Shown here piece by piece: positions 41,199 through 50,059 of a stretch of 64,000 bases of DNA. This stretch comes from Metapseudomonas boanensis (GTDB lineage: Bacteria; Pseudomonadota; Gammaproteobacteria; Pseudomonadales; Pseudomonadaceae). The stretch's first letter is position 1. Each line of letters starts with the position of its first letter. The stretch covers positions 1-64,000 of the forward strand of contig NZ_JAGTIS010000005.1 of the NCBI RefSeq assembly GCF_018704125.1, written 5' to 3'. A model generated the notes under the pieces. The model was given only the letters and a program-made list of their open reading frames with translations, had not been told where the DNA came from and ran no database searches. Both the position numbers and the translations under genes were made by a program.

Positions 41199-43559
41199 TC
41201 AGTGCGCGAGCAGGGGCGCGCGTACCGGCCCCCGTCGCGGAATCAGGGTGTCCAGCATCACGGCGATGGCCGGCAGCAGGGTGATGGCCATGATCATGTT
41301 GACCATGAACATGAAGGTGAGCAGCAGGCCCATGTCGGCCTGGAACTTGAGTGCCGAGAACGACCAGGTGGCGACGCCGACCGACAGAGTGAGCGCGGTG
41401 AACACCGTGGCCACACCGACTTCCCGCAGGCCTTGCTTGAAGGCACTGACGATGTCCTGTCCCTCGGCCAGGTGCATCTGCAGGCGGTTGTAGATGTAGA
41501 AGGCGTAGTCGACGCCGATTCCCACCGCGAGCACCATCACCGGCAGGGTGGCGACGGTCAGGCCGATATCCAGCGCCTTCATGAACCAGTAGCCGAGGAA
41601 GGTGGCCAGGGTCAGCGGCAGGCAGCAGGCGACCATGGCCCGCCAATCGCGATAGACCAGGAACACCAGCAGCACGATGGTCAGGTAGACGTAGAGCATC
41701 ATCGGCAGCTCGGAGGTCTCCACCACTTCGTTGGTGGCCGCCTGCACGCCGGCGTTGCCGCTGGCCAGGCGCACCGTCACGCCGTCCAGGGGATGTTCGG
41801 CGCGATAGCGTTGCACCGCCTGCACCACCTCCTTGAGGGTGCTGGCCTTGTGGTCGGCCAGGTACAGGTTGATCGGCAGCAGGGTGCAGTCCTCGTTGTA
41901 CAGGCGCAGGGCCTCGGGGACCTGGCGCACCGCTTCGCCCAGGGAGAGCTCGTCCATCGGCAGCGCCGCCCATTTCGGGTTGCCCTCGTTGACGCCGGAG
42001 GCGGACAGCTTGGTCAGGGCCGGCAGCGACTGGGCCGAGAGCACACCGGGCACGTTTCCCAGGTACCAGGTGAGGCGGTCCACGTAGGTCATCACGTCGT
42101 GGCGGTAGCAACCGCCTTCGGGGGTTTCCACCGCCACGGTGAAGAGGTCCAGGCCCAGGGCGAAATGGCTGACGACGCTTTCCACATCCTGGTTGTAGCG
42201 CGAGTCCGCACGCAGCTCCGGCGCGCCGGGCAGTACGTGCCCGACATGGCGCCCCTGGCTCTGCCACACCGCCAGCACCATCAGCCCCAAGCACAGCAGG
42301 CTGCCGATGGCCGCAAAGCGCGGCTCGGCGATACGCCCGAGGCCGACCATGGCGCCGTCACGCCAGCTGCGCAGGCGCTCCACCCGGGCCACGTAGGCGG
42401 CGTCGAAGCGGAAGTAGCTGGCCAGCAGCGGCAGCATGATGAGATTGGTGACGATCTTGTAGGCCACGCCCACCGAGGCGGTGATGGCCAGCTCGCGAAT
42501 CATCGGGATGGGCACCAGGGCCAGGGTGGCGAAGCCGACGAAGGCGGTGATCAGCGCCAGGGTGCCGGGAATCAGCAGGCCACCGAAGCTGCGCCGGGCG
42601 GCGGTCAGGCCATCCGCGCCGGCGCAGACCTCCCGGGAGATGAAGTTGACCTGCTGCACCCCGTGGGACACGCCGATGGCGAACACCAGGAAAGGCACCA
42701 GGATCGCCAGCGGGTCCAGCCCGTAGCCAAGCAGGGTCAGGGTGCCGAACTGCCAGACCACCGACACCAGCGAGCAGAACAGCGGCAGGAAGGTCAGCAC
42801 CCAGGAGCGGGTGTACCAGTAGACCGCCAGCGCGGTGAGCACGAAGGCCAGGAAGAAGAAGCCGACGACGCTCCTGGCCCCCGCGCCGATATCCCCCATC
42901 TGCTTGGCGAAGCCGATGATCTGCACGTCGTAGTCGCCATCGGCGAAGCGAGCGCGTACTTCATCTTCCAGTTGCTGGCTGAAAGCGAGGTAGTTCAGGC
43001 GCTTGCCGGTCTGCGGGTCCGGGTCGGCCAGTTCGGCCATGACCATGGCGCCTGAATGGTCGTTGGCCACCAGACTGCCGACGAAACCGCCGATGAGGGT
43101 GCGCTCGCGGATACCGGCGATGGCCTTGTCATCGAGGGTGCCGACGGTGACATCGCCGCCCACCACGTCTTCGGCCTTCATGCCCTCCTCGGTGATCTGC
43201 ACCGCACGGGTGTTGGGCGTCCACAGTGAGGTGACGCTGCGCCGGTCGATCCCCGGCATGAAGAACAGTGCCTGGGTGAGGTCATGCAGACGCGTCAGCG
43301 CCTCCTTGTTCCAGATGTCGCCGTGCCTGGCGTGCAACACCACGATGATGCGGTTGGCGCCGAACAGGACGTCGCGGTACTGGTTGAAAGTCTTGATGAA
43401 GGCGTGCTGCTGCGGCAGCTGCTTGTCGAAGCCGGCCGACATTTCCAGGCGCAGGGCGAACAACCCCATGACCAGGGTGACGACGGCCAACACGGCCAGG
43501 GTTGCCAGACGCTGGCGGAAGAAGAAGCGCTCGAGCGCCCACACGAGTGAAGCCAACAT
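41199..43559 (-). CDS. MMPL/RND-family transporter
   Basis: 786 residues. Two halves, each with a membrane segment, a large periplasmic loop and five more segments (SSD-like block); LVPFLVFAIGVSHGVQQVNF and VMVLAVGIGVDYAFYIYNRL are the equivalent TM4 motifs with the conserved proton-path residues. RND proteins of this kind move lipids or hydrophobic molecules. Probable partner of the neighbouring outer-membrane and periplasmic proteins. Substrate unknown. Confidence 0.85.
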   Translation of the reverse strand: MLASLVWALERFFFRQRLATLAVLAVVTLVMGLFALRLEMSAGFDKQLPQQHAFIKTFNQYRDVLFGANRIIVVLHARHGDIWNKEALTRLHDLTQALFFMPGIDRRSVTSLWTPNTRAVQITEEGMKAEDVVGGDVTVGTLDDKAIAGIRERTLIGGFVGSLVANDHSGAMVMAELADPDPQTGKRLNYLAFSQQLEDEVRARFADGDYDVQIIGFAKQMGDIGAGARSVVGFFFLAFVLTALAVYWYTRSWVLTFLPLFCSLVSVVWQFGTLTLLGYGLDPLAILVPFLVFAIGVSHGVQQVNFISREVCAGADGLTAARRSFGGLLIPGTLALITAFVGFATLALVPIPMIRELAITASVGVAYKIVTNLIMLPLLASYFRFDAAYVARVERLRSWRDGAMVGLGRIAEPRFAAIGSLLCLGLMVLAVWQSQGRHVGHVLPGAPELRADSRYNQDVESVVSHFALGLDLFTVAVETPEGGCYRHDVMTYVDRLTWYLGNVPGVLSAQSLPALTKLSASGVNEGNPKWAALPMDELSLGEAVRQVPEALRLYNEDCTLLPINLYLADHKASTLKEVVQAVQRYRAEHPLDGVTVRLASGNAGVQAATNEVVETSELPMMLYVYLTIVLLVFLVYRDWRAMVACCLPLTLATFLGYWFMKALDIGLTVATLPVMVLAVGIGVDYAFYIYNRLQMHLAEGQDIVSAFKQGLREVGVATVFTALTLSVGVATWSFSALKFQADMGLLLTFMFMVNMIMAITLLPAIAVMLDTLIPRRGPVRAPLLAH

Positions 43560-43642
43560 GGAATGCCTCGATTCAACGCAGGCCCCGGCGGCGCGCCGGG
43601 CCGGATTGGCTCCGGCCGACGCGCCCCGTGGCCACCGCTGGG

Positions 43643-45496
43643 TCAGAACGAGTAGGAAAGGCTGCCGGCGAGGAAGTCGCGGTCGGCCATCAGGTTGTTG
43701 TCACCGCCACCCCAGTACTGCACCCACTGCAGGTTCCCCTTCCAGCGGTCGCGGTAGTTGAACAGCAAGGATGTGGTCAGCGACTTGCGCCCCTCGACGA
43801 AGGGCATGGCATTGGGCGTGGTGCCATTGACGTCGTGGCTGAAGTCCAGCTGCGGCGTCACGGTGATGCCGGTGCCGAACAGGTCCGGGTAGTTGATGCC
43901 GATCTCGGCCACGTAGCCCCAGCTGGTCTTGTCCGGCAGCGAGTAGTCCGGCAGGAAGTACGGCGTCTTGCCGGAGGTATCCAGCCCCGGGTAGTGGGTG
44001 ACCACCGCCTCGGCGAGGATGAAGCCATCGGAGGCGCCCAGGCTGCTGGGAATGAAGCCCAGCGGGTCGTTGGCGGAGAAGCTGTAGATGGCGTTGATAT
44101 CGGCCTGCCACTTCTTCTCCTCGACAAACCCCTTGTGCACCCCGGTATCGAAGACGCTGTATTTGTTGAAAGTGCCGGTAAAGGCCTGGCCGAACGGCAC
44201 CGTCGGGTCGATGCCGACGCTGTCGTTGGGTCGATAGGACAGCTCGCCGGCCACCGCCACCGGCCCCACCATGGTGTTCATCGACAGGCCGAACAGGTCC
44301 TTGTCCTCGCCGTAGTTGATGAAGAAATTGTCCACCACCAGGTTGTCCGGGTCGGTCAGTGCCGTGTAGCCGACGAAGGGCAGCTTGTCGTGGTAGCGCT
44401 GGTAGTAGAAGCCGAACTCGGTCTCTATGCTTTCCGCGGTCCAGCGCAGTGCCACGCCGTACTGGCCGCCGTTCCTCGCCTCACGCTCGCCACCGTAGGG
44501 AATGGCCAGCCCGGCGGCCACCAGGGTCGCGTCGTCCAGGCCGCTCACCAGCGGGTCGCCGCAACGGCCGGTGGGCGTAACGGCGGCACAGGTCCCCGCG
44601 CCGAGGATGCCGTCCACATAGCCCGTCGGGTAGTAGATCGGGCGTCGCCCCTCCCCCACGATGTCGGCGGTGGAGAAGTAGGTGCCCACCGGGTCCAGGC
44701 CATGGGCGTTCCATTTGAACTGGTAGTAGCCCTCCAGGCTCAGGGTGTCGGTGAGGCCGACGCTGAAGGACGCCATGGGGGCGGGGATGAACACCTCCTT
44801 CAGCTGGGTGCCCGGGGTGTGGTACTTGGGCAGGCTGAGGGCGTTGATCTGATTGATGCCGCCGGTGACGAAGATCTCTTCGCCCCAACTGATCACCTGG
44901 TTGCCGACCTTGACCTTGGCCGGCATGTCGCCCAGGTCAAAGCTTTTCGCCACCCACAGGTCCAGCAGGTCGAAGCGCTCGGTCGCGTCGCGCTCGGCCT
45001 GGTCATCCAGCTCGGTGCGGCGCGTGTTGTCCATCTTGAAGTCCCTGGCCCAGGCGACCCGGCCCAGGGCGCTCCAGCCGTCGCCGAACTTCAGGCTCAG
45101 CTCGTGGGTGCCCTTGACCACATGGGAGAACACGTCGTGCTTGTGGTAGTTCAGGTTGCCGTCGTCGGCGTTGCTGTAGTTGATGTCGGCGTTGGCGTAG
45201 CCGTTGCCCCGGCCGAGGTTGTAATAGCGGCCAAGCGCGTTGCTGGTGCCGGTGTTGCAACCGCCGTTGTCGCCGCCCAGCAGGTGGCAATCCGGGGATT
45301 CCAGGCGGGTGGCGAAACCATAGGAGAGCGTCGAGTCGAAACTGCCCGAGAGCCCGTCCTCGGAACCGAAGGTGAACGCCTGGCCCGGCTGCGACCAGAG
45401 CACGCCGGAGGCCGCCAGCACGGCCAAGGTAAGCAGGTTGCGGGAGCACGGGGCTCCCTGCGCGGCCGGAGCCGCGCATTGCTTGTGGTACTTCAT
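43643..45496 (-). CDS. DUF1302-family outer-membrane protein
   Basis: 617 residues, signal peptide ending near QPGQA-FTFG, then many amphipathic strands and a terminal aromatic GSLSYSF, consistent with a large beta-barrel. DUF1302 proteins are found next to DUF1329 in operons for hydrophobic or aromatic substrates. ATG 45496 (MKYHKQCAAP) follows a CTCTCGATG context with a weak ribosome site. Role in uptake or lipid movement is inference. Confidence 0.83.
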   Translation of the reverse strand: MKYHKQCAAPAAQGAPCSRNLLTLAVLAASGVLWSQPGQAFTFGSEDGLSGSFDSTLSYGFATRLESPDCHLLGGDNGGCNTGTSNALGRYYNLGRGNGYANADINYSNADDGNLNYHKHDVFSHVVKGTHELSLKFGDGWSALGRVAWARDFKMDNTRRTELDDQAERDATERFDLLDLWVAKSFDLGDMPAKVKVGNQVISWGEEIFVTGGINQINALSLPKYHTPGTQLKEVFIPAPMASFSVGLTDTLSLEGYYQFKWNAHGLDPVGTYFSTADIVGEGRRPIYYPTGYVDGILGAGTCAAVTPTGRCGDPLVSGLDDATLVAAGLAIPYGGEREARNGGQYGVALRWTAESIETEFGFYYQRYHDKLPFVGYTALTDPDNLVVDNFFINYGEDKDLFGLSMNTMVGPVAVAGELSYRPNDSVGIDPTVPFGQAFTGTFNKYSVFDTGVHKGFVEEKKWQADINAIYSFSANDPLGFIPSSLGASDGFILAEAVVTHYPGLDTSGKTPYFLPDYSLPDKTSWGYVAEIGINYPDLFGTGITVTPQLDFSHDVNGTTPNAMPFVEGRKSLTTSLLFNYRDRWKGNLQWVQYWGGGDNNLMADRDFLAGSLSYSF

Positions 45497-45516
45497 CGAG
45501 AGGTTCTCCGGTCCGA

Positions 45517-46878
45517 TCAACGCTCGCCGCGACGGCGCAGTTCGCTGGGGTTGAACAGGCTGTCGTCGACTCGCCCTTCCAGACCTGCGGTCAGGTCGAG
45601 GACCTCGCCTTCCTGGGTGAAGCCGTCGGCCAGGTAGCGGCGCGCCACCAGGTCGTAGCTGACGTACTCGAAGCTGGTGCAGGCCTGGATGCCGGGATCG
45701 GCCCACTGGCTGCCTTCCTGGACCCGCCAGAGGTTGCCCTTGGCGTCGAACATGTCCACGTGCAGCAAGTTCCAGCTGTCTTCATCGAAGTACATCACCC
45801 GCTTGGCGAACGAGTGGCGCTTATCGGCCTTGACGGTCGCCTCGACCACCCAGACGCGGTGCTTCTCGTATCGCTGCACGTCGCGGTGCAGGTAGTCCGC
45901 GCCCATCAGGTCCTTGTACTTGTTGGCCTTGTCCACCAGCTTGTAGGAGTTGTAGGGCACCACCATTTCCTTCTTGCCGATCAGCTTGAAGTCGTAGCGG
46001 TCCGGGGCGCCGGTGAACATGTTGATCTGGTCGACGAAGTACAGGCTGTCGCTGCCGGCAACCGGGTTGTCGTAGGCGAAGGACGGCGCGCGGCGCACCC
46101 GGCGCTGCCCCGGGAAGTAGATCCAGGCGTCCTGGGGGCGGTCCAGCAGGCTGTGCAACAGGTACATTTCGCCCGCGCGGGAGGACGGCGAGAGCACGTC
46201 GTAGAGCAGCTTGGCCTCGATGCCGTCGGTGTCCGCCGGCGACTTCACCGCCGGGTCGTTGTAGGGGTAGTACTCGGTGGCCCACTGCTTGACCTCGAAC
46301 AGGTCACCGCCCTTTTCCCGCATCAGCAGTGCGAGCTGCGCCCGACGTGCCTTGGCCATGTAACGCAGCTTGAAGTTCCACAGCACCTCCACGCCGTTCT
46401 GCGGCATGGGGAACGGCACCGCCGCGCCCACGGCCTGCTCCAGGCGCCAGCCATCGGCGCCGATACGGCTCTGCCCGGCGTTGGCGCGGGTGCGCTCGGC
46501 CACCTCGGCGGGCACCGCACAGCTGCGATGGGTCGGGTAGACATCCAGGCGATAGCCCGGGTAGGCCTTGATCAGCGCAGCCTGCCCTTCCGGCACCTGC
46601 GCCTGGTACCGGGCGAGGTTGCCGGCATCGATGGAGTACAGCGGTTTATCGGCGGCGAACGGGTCGCCGTGCCCCGGGGTCCATCCGGCGGGCGCCTGGG
46701 TCAGGCCGCCGTCCCAGGCGGGAATGCTGCCATCGGCGTTACCGGCCTTCTCGGCACCAATGGGGGTGAGGTCACGGCCGAGACGGCTGACGTCGATCGA
46801 GGTGGCGGCCTGCAGGCCGGTGGCACCGAACAGCGCGCACAGTGCGCCGCCCAGCAAGGAACGCGGGAAGAATCTCAT
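45517..46878 (-). CDS. DUF1329-family exported protein
   Basis: 453 residues with signal peptide (GLQAATS) and the DUF1329 core (GAEKAGNADGSIPAWDGGLTQ, YFPGQRRVRRAPSFAYDNP, both in part). The fold is related to outer-membrane lipoprotein sorting proteins, so it may shuttle a hydrophobic ligand across the periplasm to DUF1302. First gene of the operon; AGGAGAAACC precedes ATG 46878. It faces the divergent AraC gene. Confidence 0.85.
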   Translation of the reverse strand: MRFFPRSLLGGALCALFGATGLQAATSIDVSRLGRDLTPIGAEKAGNADGSIPAWDGGLTQAPAGWTPGHGDPFAADKPLYSIDAGNLARYQAQVPEGQAALIKAYPGYRLDVYPTHRSCAVPAEVAERTRANAGQSRIGADGWRLEQAVGAAVPFPMPQNGVEVLWNFKLRYMAKARRAQLALLMREKGGDLFEVKQWATEYYPYNDPAVKSPADTDGIEAKLLYDVLSPSSRAGEMYLLHSLLDRPQDAWIYFPGQRRVRRAPSFAYDNPVAGSDSLYFVDQINMFTGAPDRYDFKLIGKKEMVVPYNSYKLVDKANKYKDLMGADYLHRDVQRYEKHRVWVVEATVKADKRHSFAKRVMYFDEDSWNLLHVDMFDAKGNLWRVQEGSQWADPGIQACTSFEYVSYDLVARRYLADGFTQEGEVLDLTAGLEGRVDDSLFNPSELRRRGER

Positions 46879-47369
46879 CGGTTTCTCCTGAGGTTTTTCT
46901 TGTGGTCTTTCAGGAACGCGGCACTCCGCGGACATGAAGGGTCAGCGAGAGGGCGAGGCCCGAGGCATGGAAAGGACGTGGTGCGTGGATACCGGCATCG
47001 AGTCGGTACTGGGTGTCGTTGCGGTCATGGAACCGGCCCCGCTAATCTTGTTCTTGTTCGGGTAGGCGACCTGCTTGCGCTGGGAAAACGAGGCCAGTCA
47101 TCACGACCTGGTCAGAATCTTCAGGTCCACCTTGGGAACAAAACTATTGGAAGGCCGGCGCCAAGGATTGCCCGCTCGTGCCAGCTCGTTTGGCATCTGG
47201 CGCCATGGGCGTCACGGCGGACCAGAATCAGGCATCAGGACGGCAAACGCACATTGCCCTTTGGCAACGAGCAGCGGATGATCCGCGCCGGCTGGCTGAG
47301 CCGACGAGCGCCCGCAAGTGGCAGGAACGAGAGATCGGCGGCGACACGAACAGGTAGGCTGTGGAACGA
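46879..47369. other. Divergent control region between the amine operon and the AraC gene
   Basis: About 490 bases with no supported gene. It should hold promoters for DUF1329 (minus) and the AraC regulator (plus) and the regulator's binding site. I see no clear -35/-10 pair or sigma-54 site; the strand context is all I can offer. Confidence 0.4.
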
Positions 47370-48365
47370 ATGAAATTAGCGCGCACGGTTCTCTCCGAGA
47401 ACTTTTTCCGTCGATTCAGAGAAGTCTTCGCGCCCCATCTCGACGCAGTCGGTCTGGACACCCGGATACTGGAACGAGCGGACGTGGAGATACCCGGCGA
47501 ACAGTACGTCGCGCTCTGGGAGGCCGCCGGCAAGACCCACCCCAATATCGGGCTCGTGCTCGGCAACCAGACCGAAGCGGATGATTTCGGCGCGCTCGGA
47601 CATGCCATGCACTGCGCAACCAGCGTCGAAAAGGTCCTGAAGACGCTTCACCAGTTCATCGTGGTCTTTGCCCAGGAGTCGACATTTACCTACGAGACGG
47701 ACTCCCGATTCGTCTACCTCGAGTACCAAGTGACCGACCCGACCGTCATTCATCGCAGGCAGGATTCCGAGTTCGCCGTCGCATCCGTCTTTCGCCAGCT
47801 CAACCTGATCACCGACAGCCTGATAAGGCCGTCCCGCGTCGACTTCGAGCATGACCGGCCAGCCGACCTGTCGGAGCACAAGCACATCTTCCAGTGCCCG
47901 CTCTATTTCAATCAGCCCAAGAATCGACTCTACCTGCCCATCGAGACGCTGAATCTGCCGGTGCCTCATGGCAACGAGCGCCTGTACAAGGCCCTGGAGC
48001 CCTACCTCGAACGGGAACGCCACGAACGCTACATCCCGGACGAACTCCTGCTGCAGATCACCCGCATGATCGCCGCGGACATGAGCAGCGGCGTGCCCTC
48101 CCTGGTCGACATCTGCGAGCAGCTTGGCGTCAGCCGCCGGACACTGCAGCGTCGCCTCAAGGACCACGGAATCGAGTTTTCGTCGTTGGTGGAAGATGTG
48201 CGCCGGGAACTGGCGCTCGCCTACATGAAGGATTCGGAGTACTCCATGACGGAGATTTCCTTGCTGGTGGGCTATTCCGAGTCGGGCTCCTTTACCCGGG
48301 CCTTCCGCCGCTGGACCGGGCAATCGCCGCAACAGTATCGCGCCGCCAACCACCCCCTCCGCTGA
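47370..48365 (+). CDS. AraC-family regulator (OruR-like)
   Basis: 331 residues: arabinose-binding-like N-terminal domain (about 15-200) and C-terminal HTH18 with SLVDICEQLGVSRRTLQRRLKDHG and SMTEISLLVGYSESGSFTRAFRRWTG (in part). ATG 47370 is chosen over a GTG at 47361; both have partial ribosome sites. It lies between the divergent DUF1329 operon and the aldehyde dehydrogenase, so it may control both directions. Confidence 0.83.
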   Translation: MKLARTVLSENFFRRFREVFAPHLDAVGLDTRILERADVEIPGEQYVALWEAAGKTHPNIGLVLGNQTEADDFGALGHAMHCATSVEKVLKTLHQFIVVFAQESTFTYETDSRFVYLEYQVTDPTVIHRRQDSEFAVASVFRQLNLITDSLIRPSRVDFEHDRPADLSEHKHIFQCPLYFNQPKNRLYLPIETLNLPVPHGNERLYKALEPYLERERHERYIPDELLLQITRMIAADMSSGVPSLVDICEQLGVSRRTLQRRLKDHGIEFSSLVEDVRRELALAYMKDSEYSMTEISLLVGYSESGSFTRAFRRWTGQSPQQYRAANHPLR

Positions 48366-48561
48366 CGTTCCTTGCTCCTTTCCCCGGCAAGCGCTGGCCC
48401 TCCAGCGGCTCCTGCCTGGCGCGAACTGCTGAAAGGACTGGCACCCCCTGCCAATTCACCGCTTGAGCCGCCCGTTACCCTGAGCAGCGCCAACGCGAGT
48501 CGGAATCCGCCGCCGCGTAGCGGCACCTTCCTGATTCAGCTCAGCCCGGGAGTTCCCAGCG

Positions 48562-49992
48562 ATGAATGTAGCGGCCCAAGCCAACCCCGCCGTCAGTAGC
48601 GAAACAGAGGCGATGCGACTGCTCGCGCTGCAAAAGCTGGCGCACCGCGAGAATCCGATACCCGCCCTGGAAAGCCGACGACGCAACCTCAAGCTCCTGG
48701 AGCAACTGTTGCTGGAGAACCAGGAGGCGATCTGCGAGGCGATCAGCCGGGACTTCGGCAACCGCGCTCACCAGGAAACCAAGCTGTTGGAGTTGTTCCT
48801 CGCGGTGGATGGCATTCGCGACAGCCACAAGCGGCTGGCGAAATGGATGAAACCCCAGAAGCGGAAAGGCTCCATCTGGTTCCTGGGCGCAAGCAACTCG
48901 GTCATTCCGCAACCCAAGGGGGTGGTGGGGGTCGTGGCGCCATGGAACTACCCGCTGTTCCTGGTAATGGGCCCAGTAACCGCCGCCCTGGCAGCGGGCA
49001 ATCGCTGCCTGGTCAAGATGGCGGCGAACTCACGCAACCTTTGCGCCCTGCTCAGCCGCCTGGTGGCGGAGCACTTCGATGAGCGCACCTTGGCGATCGT
49101 GCCGGATGTCAGTGGTTCCTTCTTCTCCAGCCTGCCCTTCGACCACCTGATCTTCACAGGCTCGGCCGACACGGGACGCCGGGTCATGAAGGCGGCAGCG
49201 GACAACCTGACCCCCGTCACCCTGGAGCTGGGCGGAAAGTCCCCGGTCATCGTCGCCCCGGACTTCGACCTCAGGACCGCGGCGTCCCGCATCCTGCAGA
49301 TGAAAACCGTGAATGCCGGCCAGACCTGCGTTGCCCCTGACTACCTGTTCGTCCATGAAGCCCAGCTGGATGACTTCGTCGCCCATTGCCGGTCGGTCGC
49401 GCCGGCACGCTACCCATCGCTCGCGGTAAACGACTACACCGCGATTATCGACCCGCCCTCCTACGCCCGCTTGCTGGGCTACCTCGATGACGCACGCCGC
49501 AAGGGCGCACAGGTCATTCCGCTGTTGCCGGGCAGCCTCCATGACGAGGGCCTGCGCAAGATCGCGCCGGTACTGGTGGTCAATGTCGATGACGAGATGC
49601 AGCTGATGCAGGAGGAGATCTTCGGCCCGATTCTTCCGATCAGGACCTACAAGTCCCTGGACGAAGTGCTCGACTACATCAACGACCGGGATCACCCCCT
49701 CGCACTTTACCTGTTCAGCAACCAGCGCCAGGTACAGGACCGGATAGTGTCCATGACCCTGTCCGGAGGCGTCGCGATCAACGACTGCGGACTGCATGTC
49801 GCCCAGCACGACCTACCGTTCGGCGGCGTGGGTGCAAGTGGCATGGGGCACTATCACGGCTATGAGGGTTTCGTGGAGATTTCCAAGCTGAGGCCGGTGT
49901 TCAAGCAGTTCTCGCACCCCGCCTTTCCTCTGCTGCATCCGCCGTACGGCAAAGGCTTCGAACGGCTCATCAGGCTGATGCTCGGGCGCTGA
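48562..49992 (+). CDS. Aldehyde dehydrogenase (coniferyl-aldehyde-dehydrogenase-like)
   Basis: 476 residues, NAD(P)-dependent. VAPWNYPLFLVMGPVTAALAAGN is the cofactor region, LELGGKSP has the general base Glu, and GQTCVAPDYLF the catalytic Cys near 254. It resembles the CalB-type dehydrogenases that act on aromatic or hydrophobic aldehydes. It would oxidise the aldehyde made by the amine dehydrogenase to an acid. ATG 48562 lacks a strong ribosome site but gives the normal family N terminus. Confidence 0.86.
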   Translation: MNVAAQANPAVSSETEAMRLLALQKLAHRENPIPALESRRRNLKLLEQLLLENQEAICEAISRDFGNRAHQETKLLELFLAVDGIRDSHKRLAKWMKPQKRKGSIWFLGASNSVIPQPKGVVGVVAPWNYPLFLVMGPVTAALAAGNRCLVKMAANSRNLCALLSRLVAEHFDERTLAIVPDVSGSFFSSLPFDHLIFTGSADTGRRVMKAAADNLTPVTLELGGKSPVIVAPDFDLRTAASRILQMKTVNAGQTCVAPDYLFVHEAQLDDFVAHCRSVAPARYPSLAVNDYTAIIDPPSYARLLGYLDDARRKGAQVIPLLPGSLHDEGLRKIAPVLVVNVDDEMQLMQEEIFGPILPIRTYKSLDEVLDYINDRDHPLALYLFSNQRQVQDRIVSMTLSGGVAINDCGLHVAQHDLPFGGVGASGMGHYHGYEGFVEISKLRPVFKQFSHPAFPLLHPPYGKGFERLIRLMLGR

Positions 49993-50059
49993 TCGCCCGT
50001 TGCCAATCATGACGCCATCGGTTCCCCAAACACACGACCGCCAAGCAGAGATCGAAGAC

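Noticed and set aside
40683-43055. 790-residue open frame opposite the MMPL and YCF48 genes
   Set aside because: It is antisense to clear family members, its composition is His/Gln/Arg-rich with no motif, and long antisense frames are expected at this GC content.
43502-45637. 711-residue open frame opposite the DUF1302 gene
   Set aside because: Antisense to an intact exported beta-barrel protein; no domain or ribosome site.
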